Part shown: positions 16,567 to 24,913 of the stretch, piece by piece
Numbering within the stretch: position 1 is the first letter of the stretch
How the letters are laid out: every line of letters begins with the position of its first letter
Source: DASRDR01 sp035550795
GTDB lineage: Bacteria > Methylomirabilota > Methylomirabilia > Rokubacteriales > DASRDR01
DNA length: 64,000 nucleotides
Direction of reading: 5' to 3'
Assembly (NCBI GenBank): GCA_035550795.1
Contig: DASZOL010000068.1
Location: 62,001-126,000, forward strand
Program-made: the position numbers and the translations under genes
Notes under the pieces: generated by a model
What the model was told of the DNA's origin: nothing
The model's database searches: none
The model's input: the letters and a program-made list of their open reading frames with translations, nothing else

Positions 16567-16589
16567 ATCAAGGATGCTTGATCAGTCAA
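16562..16589 (-). promoter_or_regulatory. arsR promoter with embedded ArsR dyad
   Basis: Reading the minus strand, TTGACT (16589-16584), 16 bases, then TATGAT (16567-16562) form a near-consensus sigma-70 promoter. The perfect inverted repeat ATCAA-N6-TTGAT at 16567-16582 fills the spacer. That is the standard position for steric repression, and the half-sites match the general pattern described for ArsR-family operators. Confidence 0.82.
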
Positions 16590-16699
16590 CCGCTGCCCAT
16601 GTCCACCGGGGACAGCGCCAGCGGGCGGACGGCAGCATTGGGGTGAGGCCCCCGGAGCCGGCCTGCCCGGCTCGCAGCAGCGCGTCGCGGTCGGACAGG

Positions 16700-17902
16700 T
16701 TAGACGACGTGGGCCTCGCGCAGCGCGGCGATCTCCGCGGCGGTGAGGCCCAGCTCGCCGAGCACCGCATCGGTGTCGGCGCCGAGGGGCCGCGGCGGAG
16801 TGTCGACGCGCGGCCCGCCGTCGGCGAAGCGGAAGCTGGCCACCGGCACAGTGAGCGGCCTGCCGACGTCCGGCATCGACTCGAACCGGTGGAGCAGGTT
16901 GCGCCGCGCTAGCTGCTCGAGCTCCAGCGCCTCGGCGACGCTCCGCATGCGCGCGCCCGGCACGTGAATGCCGGCCAGGAACTCCTCCCACTCGTCGGCG
17001 GTCCGCGTCAGCATGACCTCGCGGAGGGCTGCAGCAAGGGCCTCGCGGTGCTCCTCCTGGTCGGCCACCGAGCTGAGCTCCGCCAGGTCCGGGCGACCGA
17101 GCGCGCCCCAGAGTCGCCGGTGCTGACCCGCCCGGAACGAGCCGAGCATGAGGACGCCGTCCTTGGTCTGGTAGGCGCTCACCCCCGCGTACTCGAGGTC
17201 GTTCCCGCGGCGCTTCGGCGGCACCCCGCTCCACAGGCACGCCGTGAGGTGAGAGCTCATGAGCATCATCGCCGCGTCGAGCATCGCGCAGTCGACGTAC
17301 TGCCCGCGCCCGGTGCGCTCGCGCTGGAACAGCGCGGACGAGACGGCGAAAGCGGCGCTAAGGCCGCTCGCGTAGTCGACCACCGGCGCCCCGGTCTTCA
17401 CCGAGGGCGTGTCCGGCCAGCCGGTCGTGCTCATGAGCCCCGATATGGCCTGGATGACGCAGTCGTACGCGTTGTGGTCCGCCTTCGGGCCTTCCTGGCC
17501 GAAGCCGGTCATCGAGCAGTAGATGAGCCGCGGGTTGATCGCCCTGAGGTCGTCGTAGCCGAGGCCGAGCGCCGCCATCGCCCCGGACCGGAAGTTCTCG
17601 ACCAGCACGTCGGCGCCGACCACCAGGCGCTTCAGGACGTCCCGGCCGCGTGGGTTCTTGAGATCGAGGGTGAGGCAGCGCTTGTTCGCGCCCTGGGTCA
17701 GGTAACCTGTTCCCATGAGGCGCCGGTTGAGCGCTCGGTCGCAGCCCGTCTGGCGCGCGATGTCACCCTGGCCGGGCTCCTCGATCTTGATCGTCTCGGC
17801 GCCGAGCACGGCGAGCTGGTACGTGCAGAACGGGCCCGCCAGCACGTGGGTGAGGTCAAGGACGCGGATGCCCTCGAAGGGGCGCGGGGCGCCTCCGGTC
17901 AT
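16700..17902 (-). CDS. CaiB/BaiF family (class III) CoA-transferase
   Basis: A 400-residue class III CoA-transferase, the family of formyl-CoA:oxalate CoA-transferase and CaiB. It opens with GIRVLDLTHVLAGPFCTYQL and carries the family's ADVLVENFRSGAMAALGLGY and SMTGFGQEGP regions. The catalytic Asp is probably in APVVDYASG. It moves CoA from an acyl-CoA donor to a free carboxylate in the cytoplasm. It is transcribed away from tctC and the crotonase gene through back-to-back promoters, so it likely activates the carboxylate imported by that transporter before crotonase-type chemistry. ATG at 17902 has a plausible site upstream and gives the usual family length. The substrate is not determined. 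Confidence 0.9.
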   Translation of the reverse strand: MTGGAPRPFEGIRVLDLTHVLAGPFCTYQLAVLGAETIKIEEPGQGDIARQTGCDRALNRRLMGTGYLTQGANKRCLTLDLKNPRGRDVLKRLVVGADVLVENFRSGAMAALGLGYDDLRAINPRLIYCSMTGFGQEGPKADHNAYDCVIQAISGLMSTTGWPDTPSVKTGAPVVDYASGLSAAFAVSSALFQRERTGRGQYVDCAMLDAAMMLMSSHLTACLWSGVPPKRRGNDLEYAGVSAYQTKDGVLMLGSFRAGQHRRLWGALGRPDLAELSSVADQEEHREALAAALREVMLTRTADEWEEFLAGIHVPGARMRSVAEALELEQLARRNLLHRFESMPDVGRPLTVPVASFRFADGGPRVDTPPRPLGADTDAVLGELGLTAAEIAALREAHVV

Positions 17903-17986
17903 GGTCGGGTCCTCCGGGACTCGTCACTCCGAGTCGGCTGGTGTCACCGGCGCCGCCCGCAGGCGCGCGAGCCGCGATCCGCGGGG

Positions 17987-18015
17987 ATCGTAAGAAACGG
18001 GGCGGGACTTGTCAA
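17987..18015 (-). promoter_or_regulatory. Promoter for the CoA-transferase gene
   Basis: On the minus strand, a perfect TTGACA (18015-18010) is separated by exactly 17 bases from TACGAT (17992-17987). Transcription would begin near 17980, leaving a leader of about 78 bases to the ATG at 17902. Confidence 0.72.
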
Positions 18016-18046
18016 TCGCGATCACGCCCGATCCACCCAACAGGTA

Positions 18047-18075
18047 TTGACAAGGGAGTCAAGACCTCCTATCGT
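18047..18075 (+). promoter_or_regulatory. Promoter for the tctC operon
   Basis: A perfect TTGACA at 18047-18052, 17 bases, then TATCGT at 18070-18075. Transcription would start near 18082, about 100 bases before the GTG at 18182. Its -35 box is 31 bases from the -35 box of the divergent promoter, a spacing that would let one regulator control both. Confidence 0.75.
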
Positions 18076-18181
18076 CCGGCGCGAGGCCCACCCCCCGGGC
18101 TCCCGGCGGTCCGCACCGCCGCCCCGGGGTGACCGGCAGGCGGCGTTCGGCGCGCGATCGGCGTGCAGGAAGGAGCGGCGC

Positions 18182-19177
18182 GTGAAGCTTCAGAGGTTCC
18201 TGGGCGTGTATGTGGTGGTCGTGGCCGCGCTCCTGGTCACCTCGGGGCTGATGACGCCCGGGAGCCTTCCGGCGCAGGGGACGTTCCCGGGCGGCAGGCC
18301 GATCACGCTGATCGTCCCGTACGCGGCCGGCGGGACGACCGACAGCGGCGCCCGGCTCCTGGCGGGCCGCCTGGAGGAAGAGCTGTCGACGCGGGTCCAG
18401 GTCGTCAACCGGGCCGGCGCGGCGTCCCAGGTCGGGCTGTCCTCGCTGCTGGCCTCGCCTCCGAACGGCTACACGCTCTCCTACGCGGTGCTGCCGACGG
18501 TCATCACGCACTACTCGGATCCCGAGCGCCAGCCGCCGTACGCGCGCAAGGACTTCCGGCCAGTGGCGCACCACCACCTGATCCCGGCCATGCTCGCCGT
18601 GCCCGTGGACAGCCCGTACAAGACCCTGAAGGAGTTCGTGGAGGCGGCGCGGGCGAACCCGGGCAAGATCACGATCAGCGACAGTGCGCTGATGGGCAAC
18701 CCCCACCTCTGCGTGCTCATGCTGCAGAAGGCTGCCGGAGTGAAGTTCGCCTCGGTCCACTTCGACGGCGGCGCGCCGTCGGTCACGGCCCTGCTGGGGG
18801 GTCACGTGCAGGCGCTGGCGGGCGGGATCTCGGATGCGGTGCCGCACGTGAAGAGCGGGAAGTTCCGGGTCCTCGGCATCGCGGCCGAGCAGGAGAGCGA
18901 GTTCCTGCCGGGGGTTCCCACCATGAGGTCCCAGGGATACGACGTCGTCACGGTCTCCGCGACGGGGATCCTGGCGCCCGCGGCGACGCCCAAGGACGTG
19001 GTGGACACCCTGACCGCGGCGATCCGGAAGGTGGTCGAGAGCGAGGACCACAAGAAGAGGCTGAACGCGCTCGGCGTCTCGGCGCACTACCTCAACCCGG
19101 ACGACTACGGCGCGTTCTGGGCCAGCTACGAGGCGCGTGTCGCCCCTCTCGTGAAGGAGCTTCGGGCGACGCCCTGA
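18182..19177 (+). CDS. Tripartite tricarboxylate transporter binding protein (TctC/Bug), system 1
   Basis: A 331-residue periplasmic binding protein of the Bug/TctC family. It has an N-terminal signal segment (YVVVVAALLVTSGLMTPG), then the family opening RPITLIVPYAAGGTTDSGARL and the SPPNGYTLSYAV region. Bug proteins deliver carboxylates such as citrate, nicotinate or aromatic acids to a TctAB membrane pair, which is encoded by the genes at 20095 and 20584. GTG at 18182 is chosen for the AGGAAGGAG site seven bases upstream and because the signal peptide starts there. The crotonase gene is inserted between this gene and tctB, tying uptake to CoA-dependent breakdown. Confidence 0.92.
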   Translation: MKLQRFLGVYVVVVAALLVTSGLMTPGSLPAQGTFPGGRPITLIVPYAAGGTTDSGARLLAGRLEEELSTRVQVVNRAGAASQVGLSSLLASPPNGYTLSYAVLPTVITHYSDPERQPPYARKDFRPVAHHHLIPAMLAVPVDSPYKTLKEFVEAARANPGKITISDSALMGNPHLCVLMLQKAAGVKFASVHFDGGAPSVTALLGGHVQALAGGISDAVPHVKSGKFRVLGIAAEQESEFLPGVPTMRSQGYDVVTVSATGILAPAATPKDVVDTLTAAIRKVVESEDHKKRLNALGVSAHYLNPDDYGAFWASYEARVAPLVKELRATP

Positions 19178-19234
19178 CCCGAAGATGCCCGCGACCACGA
19201 ACCTGCCACGCGACAGACGGAGGCTGGGTCCGAG

Positions 19235-20029
19235 ATGACGAGCAAGAAGCTCAAGTTCTTCCGGATGGAGACGGACAGGCGAGGCATCACGGTCGTGACC
19301 TTCGACCGGCCCCCGGTGAACGCCGTCTCCTTCGAGGTGTACCCGGACATCCGGGACATGTGCGAGGCCATCGAATCCACGGACGAGACCCGAGTGGTCG
19401 TGCTCACCGCGCCGCCCAACGCCCGCGCCTGGTGCGGCGGCGCCGACGTGCGCGACTTCCTGCCGCTCGACCATGCGAGCCGCATGGCGCGCTACGCGAT
19501 GATCAACGAGTGCCTGCCGCGTTTCTACAACCTGGACCGGCCGGTCATCGGCGCGCTCAACAGCCACGCGGTGGGCGTCGGCCTGGTGCTCGCCGCGTTC
19601 TGCGACATGCGGGTGGCCTCGAAGGACGCGTTCTTCGCCTGTCCGGAGATCGACCGCGGAGTGCTGGCGGGCGGGGGCTCCTTCTTCACGCGCCTCAACA
19701 TGCCCGCGGGCCGGATCCGCGAGATGATCTACACGGGCCGGCGGTTCATGGCCGAGGAGCTCCAGGAGAACACCGGGTTCTTCAACTACATCGTGCCGAA
19801 GGACCAGGTCATGACGAAGGCGATGGAGCTGGCCGCCGTCGTCGCCGGCAAGAGCCTCGCGGCGCTGAAGGCGAACAAGCTCTGCAACAACGCCTCCGAG
19901 ACGATGAACTGGACCGAGGCCTACAAGCTTTCGCAGGCGAAGAGCGCGGACCTCACGATCACGAAGGACGCCAAGGAGGGGATTCGCGCGTTCCTGGAGA
20001 AGCGGCAGCCGAAGTACAGCGACCACTAG
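19235..20029 (+). CDS. Enoyl-CoA hydratase/isomerase (crotonase) family protein
   Basis: A 264-residue crotonase. The oxyanion-hole regions are ARAWCGGADVRDF and ALNSHAVGVGLVLAAFCD, and a Glu in the second catalytic segment lies in ACPEIDRGVLAGGG. The first catalytic Glu of hydratases (usually in a GGGCE-like motif) is not evident, so isomerase, decarboxylase or hydrolase chemistry on an acyl-CoA is as likely as hydration. It lies inside the tct operon, 57 bases after tctC and 65 before tctB, and with the divergent CoA-transferase suggests a pathway that imports a carboxylate, converts it to a CoA thioester and modifies it. Confidence 0.88.
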   Translation: MTSKKLKFFRMETDRRGITVVTFDRPPVNAVSFEVYPDIRDMCEAIESTDETRVVVLTAPPNARAWCGGADVRDFLPLDHASRMARYAMINECLPRFYNLDRPVIGALNSHAVGVGLVLAAFCDMRVASKDAFFACPEIDRGVLAGGGSFFTRLNMPAGRIREMIYTGRRFMAEELQENTGFFNYIVPKDQVMTKAMELAAVVAGKSLAALKANKLCNNASETMNWTEAYKLSQAKSADLTITKDAKEGIRAFLEKRQPKYSDH

Positions 20030-20094
20030 GAGACGCTCGCGCCTCGACCGGGCCGGTCCCATGACGAGGACGCGTTGCTGGTCCTGGAGGAGCC

Positions 20095-20553
20095 GTGAGA
20101 CGCGCCCATCAGGTGACGGCGACCCTCTGCATCGTGTTCGCGGCCTTCGTGATGAGCCGGGCGCTCGCGATGAAGCTCCACACCCCGCTGGGCCCGGGGC
20201 CCGGGTACTTCCCCTTCTGGCTCTCGGTGGTGTTCGGCGCGCTCGCCCTGGTCATGCTGACGCAGGCGACCATCGGGCGGCCGGAGGCGGGGCCGACCGG
20301 GCTCCTCGCGACCCGGGCTGGGTACCGTCGCATCGCGGCGATCCTGGGAGCCCTGGTGGGCGCCGTCGTCCTGATCAACCCTCTGGGCTTCCGGCTCACG
20401 TCGCTGGCGTTCTATCTGTTCCTCCTGACCACGCTGAGCCGGCCGGGCTGGGTGGTGACCCTGCTGGTCGCGGTCGCGGGCAGCTTCGGCGTCTATCACG
20501 TGTTCGCCAACTTCCTGCGGATCACGCTTCCCGTCGGGTTCCTCGGGATCTAG
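20095..20553 (+). CDS. Tripartite tricarboxylate transporter small subunit (TctB), system 1
   Basis: A 152-residue membrane protein with four predicted helices, typical of TctB. It has PLGPGPGYFPFWLSVVFGAL near the N-terminus, the family hallmark, and a hydrophobic C-terminal half. TctB pairs with the large TctA subunit encoded 30 bases downstream. The start is GTG at 20095 after GGAGGAGCC-like sequence (ctggaggagcc). Confidence 0.85.
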   Translation: MRRAHQVTATLCIVFAAFVMSRALAMKLHTPLGPGPGYFPFWLSVVFGALALVMLTQATIGRPEAGPTGLLATRAGYRRIAAILGALVGAVVLINPLGFRLTSLAFYLFLLTTLSRPGWVVTLLVAVAGSFGVYHVFANFLRITLPVGFLGI

Positions 20554-20583
20554 CCGGCTGCGCGGGGTCGGCGGGAGCCGGGA

Positions 20584-22080
20584 GTGGAGAGCCTCCAGTT
20601 CCTGATGGGCGGCTTCGCGACCGCCCTCCAGCCGACCAACCTGCTCTTCGCCGTCATCGGCTGCGTGCTCGGGACGCTGGTCGGGATCCTGCCGGGCATC
20701 GGCCCGGTGGCGGGCACGGCCATGCTGATCCCGCTCACGTTCACGATCCCGCCAACGGGCGCCATCATCATGCTGGCCGCGATCTACTACGGCGCGATGT
20801 ACGGGGGCTCCCTGACGTCGATCCTGGTGAACGTGCCCGGGGAGGCCGCCTCGGCCATCACGTGTCTGGACGGCTACGCGATGGCCAAGCAGGGGCGCGC
20901 CGGGTCGGCTCTGGCCGTCGCCGCGGTGGGCTCGTTCGTCGGCGGGAGCATCGCGACCTTCGGGCTGGTGCTGCTCGCACTACCGCTGACCGAGATCGCC
21001 CTCCGGTTCGGCCCTCCCGAGTTCTTCTCGCTGATGGTGGTCGGGCTGTCGCTGGTGACCGGCCTCGCCAGCGGCTCGCTGGTGCGGGCGCTCCTGTCGG
21101 CGGTGTTCGGACTCCTGATCGCGATGGTGGGCATCGATCCGGTCATGGGGGCGCCGCGCTTCACGTTCGGGTGGCCCGAGCTGCAGGACGGGCTCCAGCT
21201 GGTTCCGGTCGCGATGGGACTGTTCGGGATCGGCGAGATCCTGATCAACGCGGAGCGGGCGACGGGCCAGGTCTTCAACACGACGCTCCGGTCGCTGGTC
21301 CCCTCCGCGCAGGACGTGCGGGACTCGTGGCTGCCGGTGCTGCGCGGCACCGGAATCGGCTTCTTCATCGGGCTCATCCCCGGCGTGGGCGCGGTCGTCC
21401 CGACGATGATCTCCTACGTCACGGAGAAGCGCCTGTCGCGGACGCCCGAGCGCTTCGGGCACGGCATGATCCAGGGAGTGGCCGGACCCGAGACCGCCAA
21501 CAACGCCTATGCTAACGCCGCGCTCATCCCGCTCTTCACGCTCGGCATTCCCGGATCGCCCACGGTGGCGGTGATCATGGGCGCCTTCATGATGAACGGC
21601 CTCATCCCGGGGCCCCTCCTGTTCCGGGAGCACGCTGACGTGGCCTGGGGAGTCATCGCTAGCCTGTACGTCGGCAACCTGGTGCTCGTGATCCTGAACC
21701 TGCCGTTCATCCCCCTCTGGGTGGCCGTGCTCCGGGTGCCGTACGCGATCCTCTACACGGTCATCCTGGGCTTCTGCGTGCTCGGGGCGTACAGTCTGAA
21801 CGGCAGCGTGTTCGACGTCGGCGTGATGACGGCGTTCGGGGTCCTCGGCTATCTTCTCCGGAAGCTCGACATTCCGGCGGCGCCCCTTGTGCTGACCATG
21901 GTGCTCGGCCCGCTCATGGAGCGGGCGCTCCGGCAGTCGCTGGAGATCTCCGGCGGCGACGCGAGCATCTTCTTCACGCGGCCGATCTCGGCCGCGGCGC
22001 TGGCCATCGCCGCCGCGTTCGCCGTCACGTCGCTGTTGCAGGTCGCGCGGAGCGTGAAGTCACAGGACGTGCAGGTGTGA
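20584..22080 (+). CDS. Tripartite tricarboxylate transporter large subunit (TctA), system 1
   Basis: A 498-residue, roughly 12-helix integral membrane protein of the TctA family. The two family motifs GILPGIGPVAGTAMLIPLT and GLIPGVGAVVPTMISY mark the inverted repeat, and GVAGPETANNAYANAALIP is also characteristic. It is the cation-coupled channel subunit that receives ligand from the Bug-type protein at 18182. The GTG at 20584 is preceded by GGGAGCCGGGAG. It ends the tct operon; the next gene starts 71 bases later with its own ribosome-binding site and signal peptide. Confidence 0.94.
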   Translation: MESLQFLMGGFATALQPTNLLFAVIGCVLGTLVGILPGIGPVAGTAMLIPLTFTIPPTGAIIMLAAIYYGAMYGGSLTSILVNVPGEAASAITCLDGYAMAKQGRAGSALAVAAVGSFVGGSIATFGLVLLALPLTEIALRFGPPEFFSLMVVGLSLVTGLASGSLVRALLSAVFGLLIAMVGIDPVMGAPRFTFGWPELQDGLQLVPVAMGLFGIGEILINAERATGQVFNTTLRSLVPSAQDVRDSWLPVLRGTGIGFFIGLIPGVGAVVPTMISYVTEKRLSRTPERFGHGMIQGVAGPETANNAYANAALIPLFTLGIPGSPTVAVIMGAFMMNGLIPGPLLFREHADVAWGVIASLYVGNLVLVILNLPFIPLWVAVLRVPYAILYTVILGFCVLGAYSLNGSVFDVGVMTAFGVLGYLLRKLDIPAAPLVLTMVLGPLMERALRQSLEISGGDASIFFTRPISAAALAIAAAFAVTSLLQVARSVKSQDVQV

Positions 22081-22151
22081 TCGAGGACGTGGCTCCGACC
22101 TGTCGACGTAGCGGACCACCTGACCCACAGCCAACCAACGGGAGGTGCACG

Positions 22152-23768
22152 ATGCGGTGCACGATGAAGAGAGTCCTCGCGGCGCTGGCCCTGATCGCCA
22201 CGGCCGCCGCGTTCGGGATCTGGTCGACGGGCCGGCCGGCAGGCGCCCAGGAGACCCCCCGGGCGGGTGGCGAGCTCGCGTACTCGGTGCTGGCCGAGCC
22301 GCCCTCGTTCGACGCCCACCAGGAGGCGACCTTCGCCGTGCCGCACTCGACGGCGCCGTTCTACAGCCTCCTGGTGAAGTTCGATCCCTTCGAGTACCCG
22401 AAGATCGTGCCGGACCTCGCCGAGTCATGGACCATTTCCCCGGATGGCAGGGTGTACGAGTTCCGGCTTCGGGACGGGGTGAAGTTCCACGATGGCTCCG
22501 CCTTCACGTCGCGCGACGTCAAGGCGAGCCTTGACCACGTGATCTTCCCGCCAGCGGGCGTGACGAGCCCGAGAAAGGCCGTCTACGCGCAGGTCGAGGC
22601 GGTGGAGGCGACGAACCCGCGCACGGTACGCATCCGGCTGAAGCGCGCGCAGCCGGCGATGCTGACGTTCCTCGCCTCGCCCTGGAACTACATCTACAAG
22701 GCCGACCAGCTCGAGAGGGATCCGCACTGGTACAAGAAGAACGTCATGGGGACTGGCCCCTTCCGGCTGGTGGAGTACGTGCCCGGCTCGCACGTGCTGG
22801 GCAAGAAGAACCCCGACTACTTCATGAAGGGCCTGCCGCATCTCGACGGCTTCCGGGCGCTGTTCATCACGGACGGCGCCGCGCGGGTCGCCGCCCTCCG
22901 GGGCGGGCGCGTCGCCGCGGACTGGGTGGGCGCGACGCCGGTGCTGGACCAGGCCAGCCTGAAGCAGGCGCTCGGCGACAAGATCGTCATCCAGAAGAGC
23001 CCGTGGACGTGCGTGCTGACCATCGCCTTCCATCACGAGAAGAAGCCGTTCGACGACCCGCGGGTGCGCCGGGCGCTCAGCCTCGCGCTCGACCGCCGCG
23101 AGGCCGCCCGCGTGCTGAACGACTTCACCGAGTACGGCACGGTCGCCGGGATCAGCCAGCCGGGGGCGCCGTACGCCATGCCGTCGGCGGAGCTCGAGAA
23201 GATTCCCGGCTACTGGCCGGACATCGAGAAGAGCCGGGCCGAGGCCAAGCGGCTGCTCAGGGAGGCCGGGGTCCCCGACGGCTTCTCGTTCGCGTTCACG
23301 AACCGTGCCATCACCGGCGCGCAGCGTGTCGGCGTGTACGTGATCGATCAGTGGCGGAAGATCGGGCTCAATGCGACGCACCGGGTGCTCGAGACCGGGC
23401 CCTACTTCACCGCGCTCCGGTCCGGGGACTTCGAGGCCTCGGTCGATTTCTCCTGTGACTTCGCCGACGAGCCCGACCTCCAGCTGACCAAGTACTTGTC
23501 CTCGGAGAAGACGCCCATCAACTACTGCCGGTACACGGACGCGACCCTCGACGAGCTCTTCGAGCGGCAGAGCCGTGAGCAGAACGTCGACCGGCGGAAG
23601 CAGCTGGTCTGGGAGTTCGAGCGCCGGGTGCTGGGCGAGATGGCGCACCAGGTGATCATCCTGGGCCAGGTGCGGGCCGTGGCTCACTGGGACTACGTGA
23701 AAGGCTGGAAGGTGACGCCCTCCCACTATCTCAACCAGGACCTCGCAACGGTCTGGCTCGCACGCTAG
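22152..23768 (+). CDS. Dipeptide/oligopeptide-type ABC transporter binding protein
   Basis: A 538-residue family 5 solute-binding protein (DppA/OppA type). A signal peptide covers about residues 1-35 (MKRVLAALALIATAAAFGIW and following, ending near PAGAQE). The mature part shows the family patterns LAESWTISPDGRVYEFRLRDG (reduced: WTISPDGRVYEFRLR), VKFHDGSAFTSRDVKAS and GTGPFRLVEYVPGSH. It would bind a peptide, a nickel chelate, a sugar oligomer or another small molecule in the periplasm. ATG at 22152 follows GGGAGGT. The permeases at 23889 and 24914 complete the membrane part, but no ATPase gene is present nearby. Confidence 0.92.
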   Translation: MRCTMKRVLAALALIATAAAFGIWSTGRPAGAQETPRAGGELAYSVLAEPPSFDAHQEATFAVPHSTAPFYSLLVKFDPFEYPKIVPDLAESWTISPDGRVYEFRLRDGVKFHDGSAFTSRDVKASLDHVIFPPAGVTSPRKAVYAQVEAVEATNPRTVRIRLKRAQPAMLTFLASPWNYIYKADQLERDPHWYKKNVMGTGPFRLVEYVPGSHVLGKKNPDYFMKGLPHLDGFRALFITDGAARVAALRGGRVAADWVGATPVLDQASLKQALGDKIVIQKSPWTCVLTIAFHHEKKPFDDPRVRRALSLALDRREAARVLNDFTEYGTVAGISQPGAPYAMPSAELEKIPGYWPDIEKSRAEAKRLLREAGVPDGFSFAFTNRAITGAQRVGVYVIDQWRKIGLNATHRVLETGPYFTALRSGDFEASVDFSCDFADEPDLQLTKYLSSEKTPINYCRYTDATLDELFERQSREQNVDRRKQLVWEFERRVLGEMAHQVIILGQVRAVAHWDYVKGWKVTPSHYLNQDLATVWLAR

Positions 23769-23888
23769 CGGACGGACGGTCGTCGACGGACGGGGCGTGG
23801 CTCTCCGTGGCGGCGGCACGCCCACGCACGCCGGTGCGCGCGGAGTGCCCGCTTCGCCCGTCGCGACCTGACCCGGGACCGGGCCGAG

Positions 23889-24842
23889 ATGCGGACCTAC
23901 CTGCTCAAGCGCCTGCTGCTGATGGTGCCGACGCTGCTGGGCGTCGCCACGATCGTCTTCCTGCTGCTCCGCGTGCTTCCCGGGGACGTGGTGCTCCTTC
24001 GCCTGGCCGGCGAGGGCGGGAGGGTGGCCGACGAGGTCCTCCGGGCGGAGCGCGCGCGGCTCGGGCTGGACCACGCCCTCTGGCGGCAGTACCTGGACTG
24101 GATCGTGGGCCTGGGGCGGGGAGACCTCGGGCTCTCCATGTGGACGGGCCGGCCGGTGGTCACGGAGATCCGGATCAGACTCAACCTGAGTCTCGAGCTC
24201 ACCCTCCTGGCGACGCTCCTGGCGGTCGCGGTGGCGATCCCGCTCGGCACCCTGGCGGCGCTGCGCCGGTCCACGTGGCTCGACTACCTTCTGCGCGTGT
24301 TCACGCTCTCGGGGCTGTCCCTGCCCTCCTTCTGGCTCGGCGTGCTCATCATCCTGCTCCTCCTGCGGCTGTTCCGCTGGAGCCCGCCCCTGATGTTCAC
24401 GTCCTTCTGGCAGGACCCGGTGGCAAACCTGAGCCAGCTCGTCTGGCCCGCGCTCGTGGTCGGGTTCCGGAGCGCGGCCCTGTCCGCGCGCATGATGCGG
24501 TCCGCGCTCCTCGACGTCCTGGGCGACGACTACATCCGGACCGCGCGGGCGAAGGGACTCAGCGAGCGCGCGGTCGTGAGGCGGCACGCCGTGCGGAACG
24601 CGCTCTTGCCGGTGATCACGGTCGTCGGCCTGGAGTCGGCCGTCATCCTGGGAGGCCTGGTGGTCACCGAGCAGGTCTTCAACCTGAACGGCCTGGGGAA
24701 GCTCCTCCTGGAGGCCGTGACGCGGCGGGACTACACGCTCACGCAGGCCCTCGTCATGCTCTCGGCGTCGGCCTTCGTGGTCATGAACCTCCTGGTCGAT
24801 CTCTGCTACGCGTGGCTGGATCCCCGCATTCGCTACCGGTAG
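23889..24842 (+). CDS. DppB-type ABC transporter permease
   Basis: A 317-residue inner-membrane permease. It has the N-terminal MRTYLLKRLLLMVPTLLGV, a RLGLDHALWRQYLDWIVGLG segment after the first helix, and the ATPase-contacting EAA loop around DDYIRTARAKGLSERAV. It pairs with the DppC-type permease that follows to form the pore for the binding protein at 22152. The start ATG at 23889 gives the canonical N-terminus. There is a 120-base gap after the binding-protein gene with no feature that I recognise. Confidence 0.93.
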   Translation: MRTYLLKRLLLMVPTLLGVATIVFLLLRVLPGDVVLLRLAGEGGRVADEVLRAERARLGLDHALWRQYLDWIVGLGRGDLGLSMWTGRPVVTEIRIRLNLSLELTLLATLLAVAVAIPLGTLAALRRSTWLDYLLRVFTLSGLSLPSFWLGVLIILLLLRLFRWSPPLMFTSFWQDPVANLSQLVWPALVVGFRSAALSARMMRSALLDVLGDDYIRTARAKGLSERAVVRRHAVRNALLPVITVVGLESAVILGGLVVTEQVFNLNGLGKLLLEAVTRRDYTLTQALVMLSASAFVVMNLLVDLCYAWLDPRIRYR

Positions 24843-24913
24843 CCGGTCCGGAGACGCCCCCACGGCCGCCCCCGGTTCCCCGAGGCGGGCGGCCGCGCGC
24901 ACGACGCTCGGGT

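Noticed and set aside
22077..22151. A longer binding-protein start at GTG 22077 overlapping the TctA stop.
   Set aside because: It would put 25 polar residues before the signal peptide, while ATG 22152 has GGGAGGT at good spacing.
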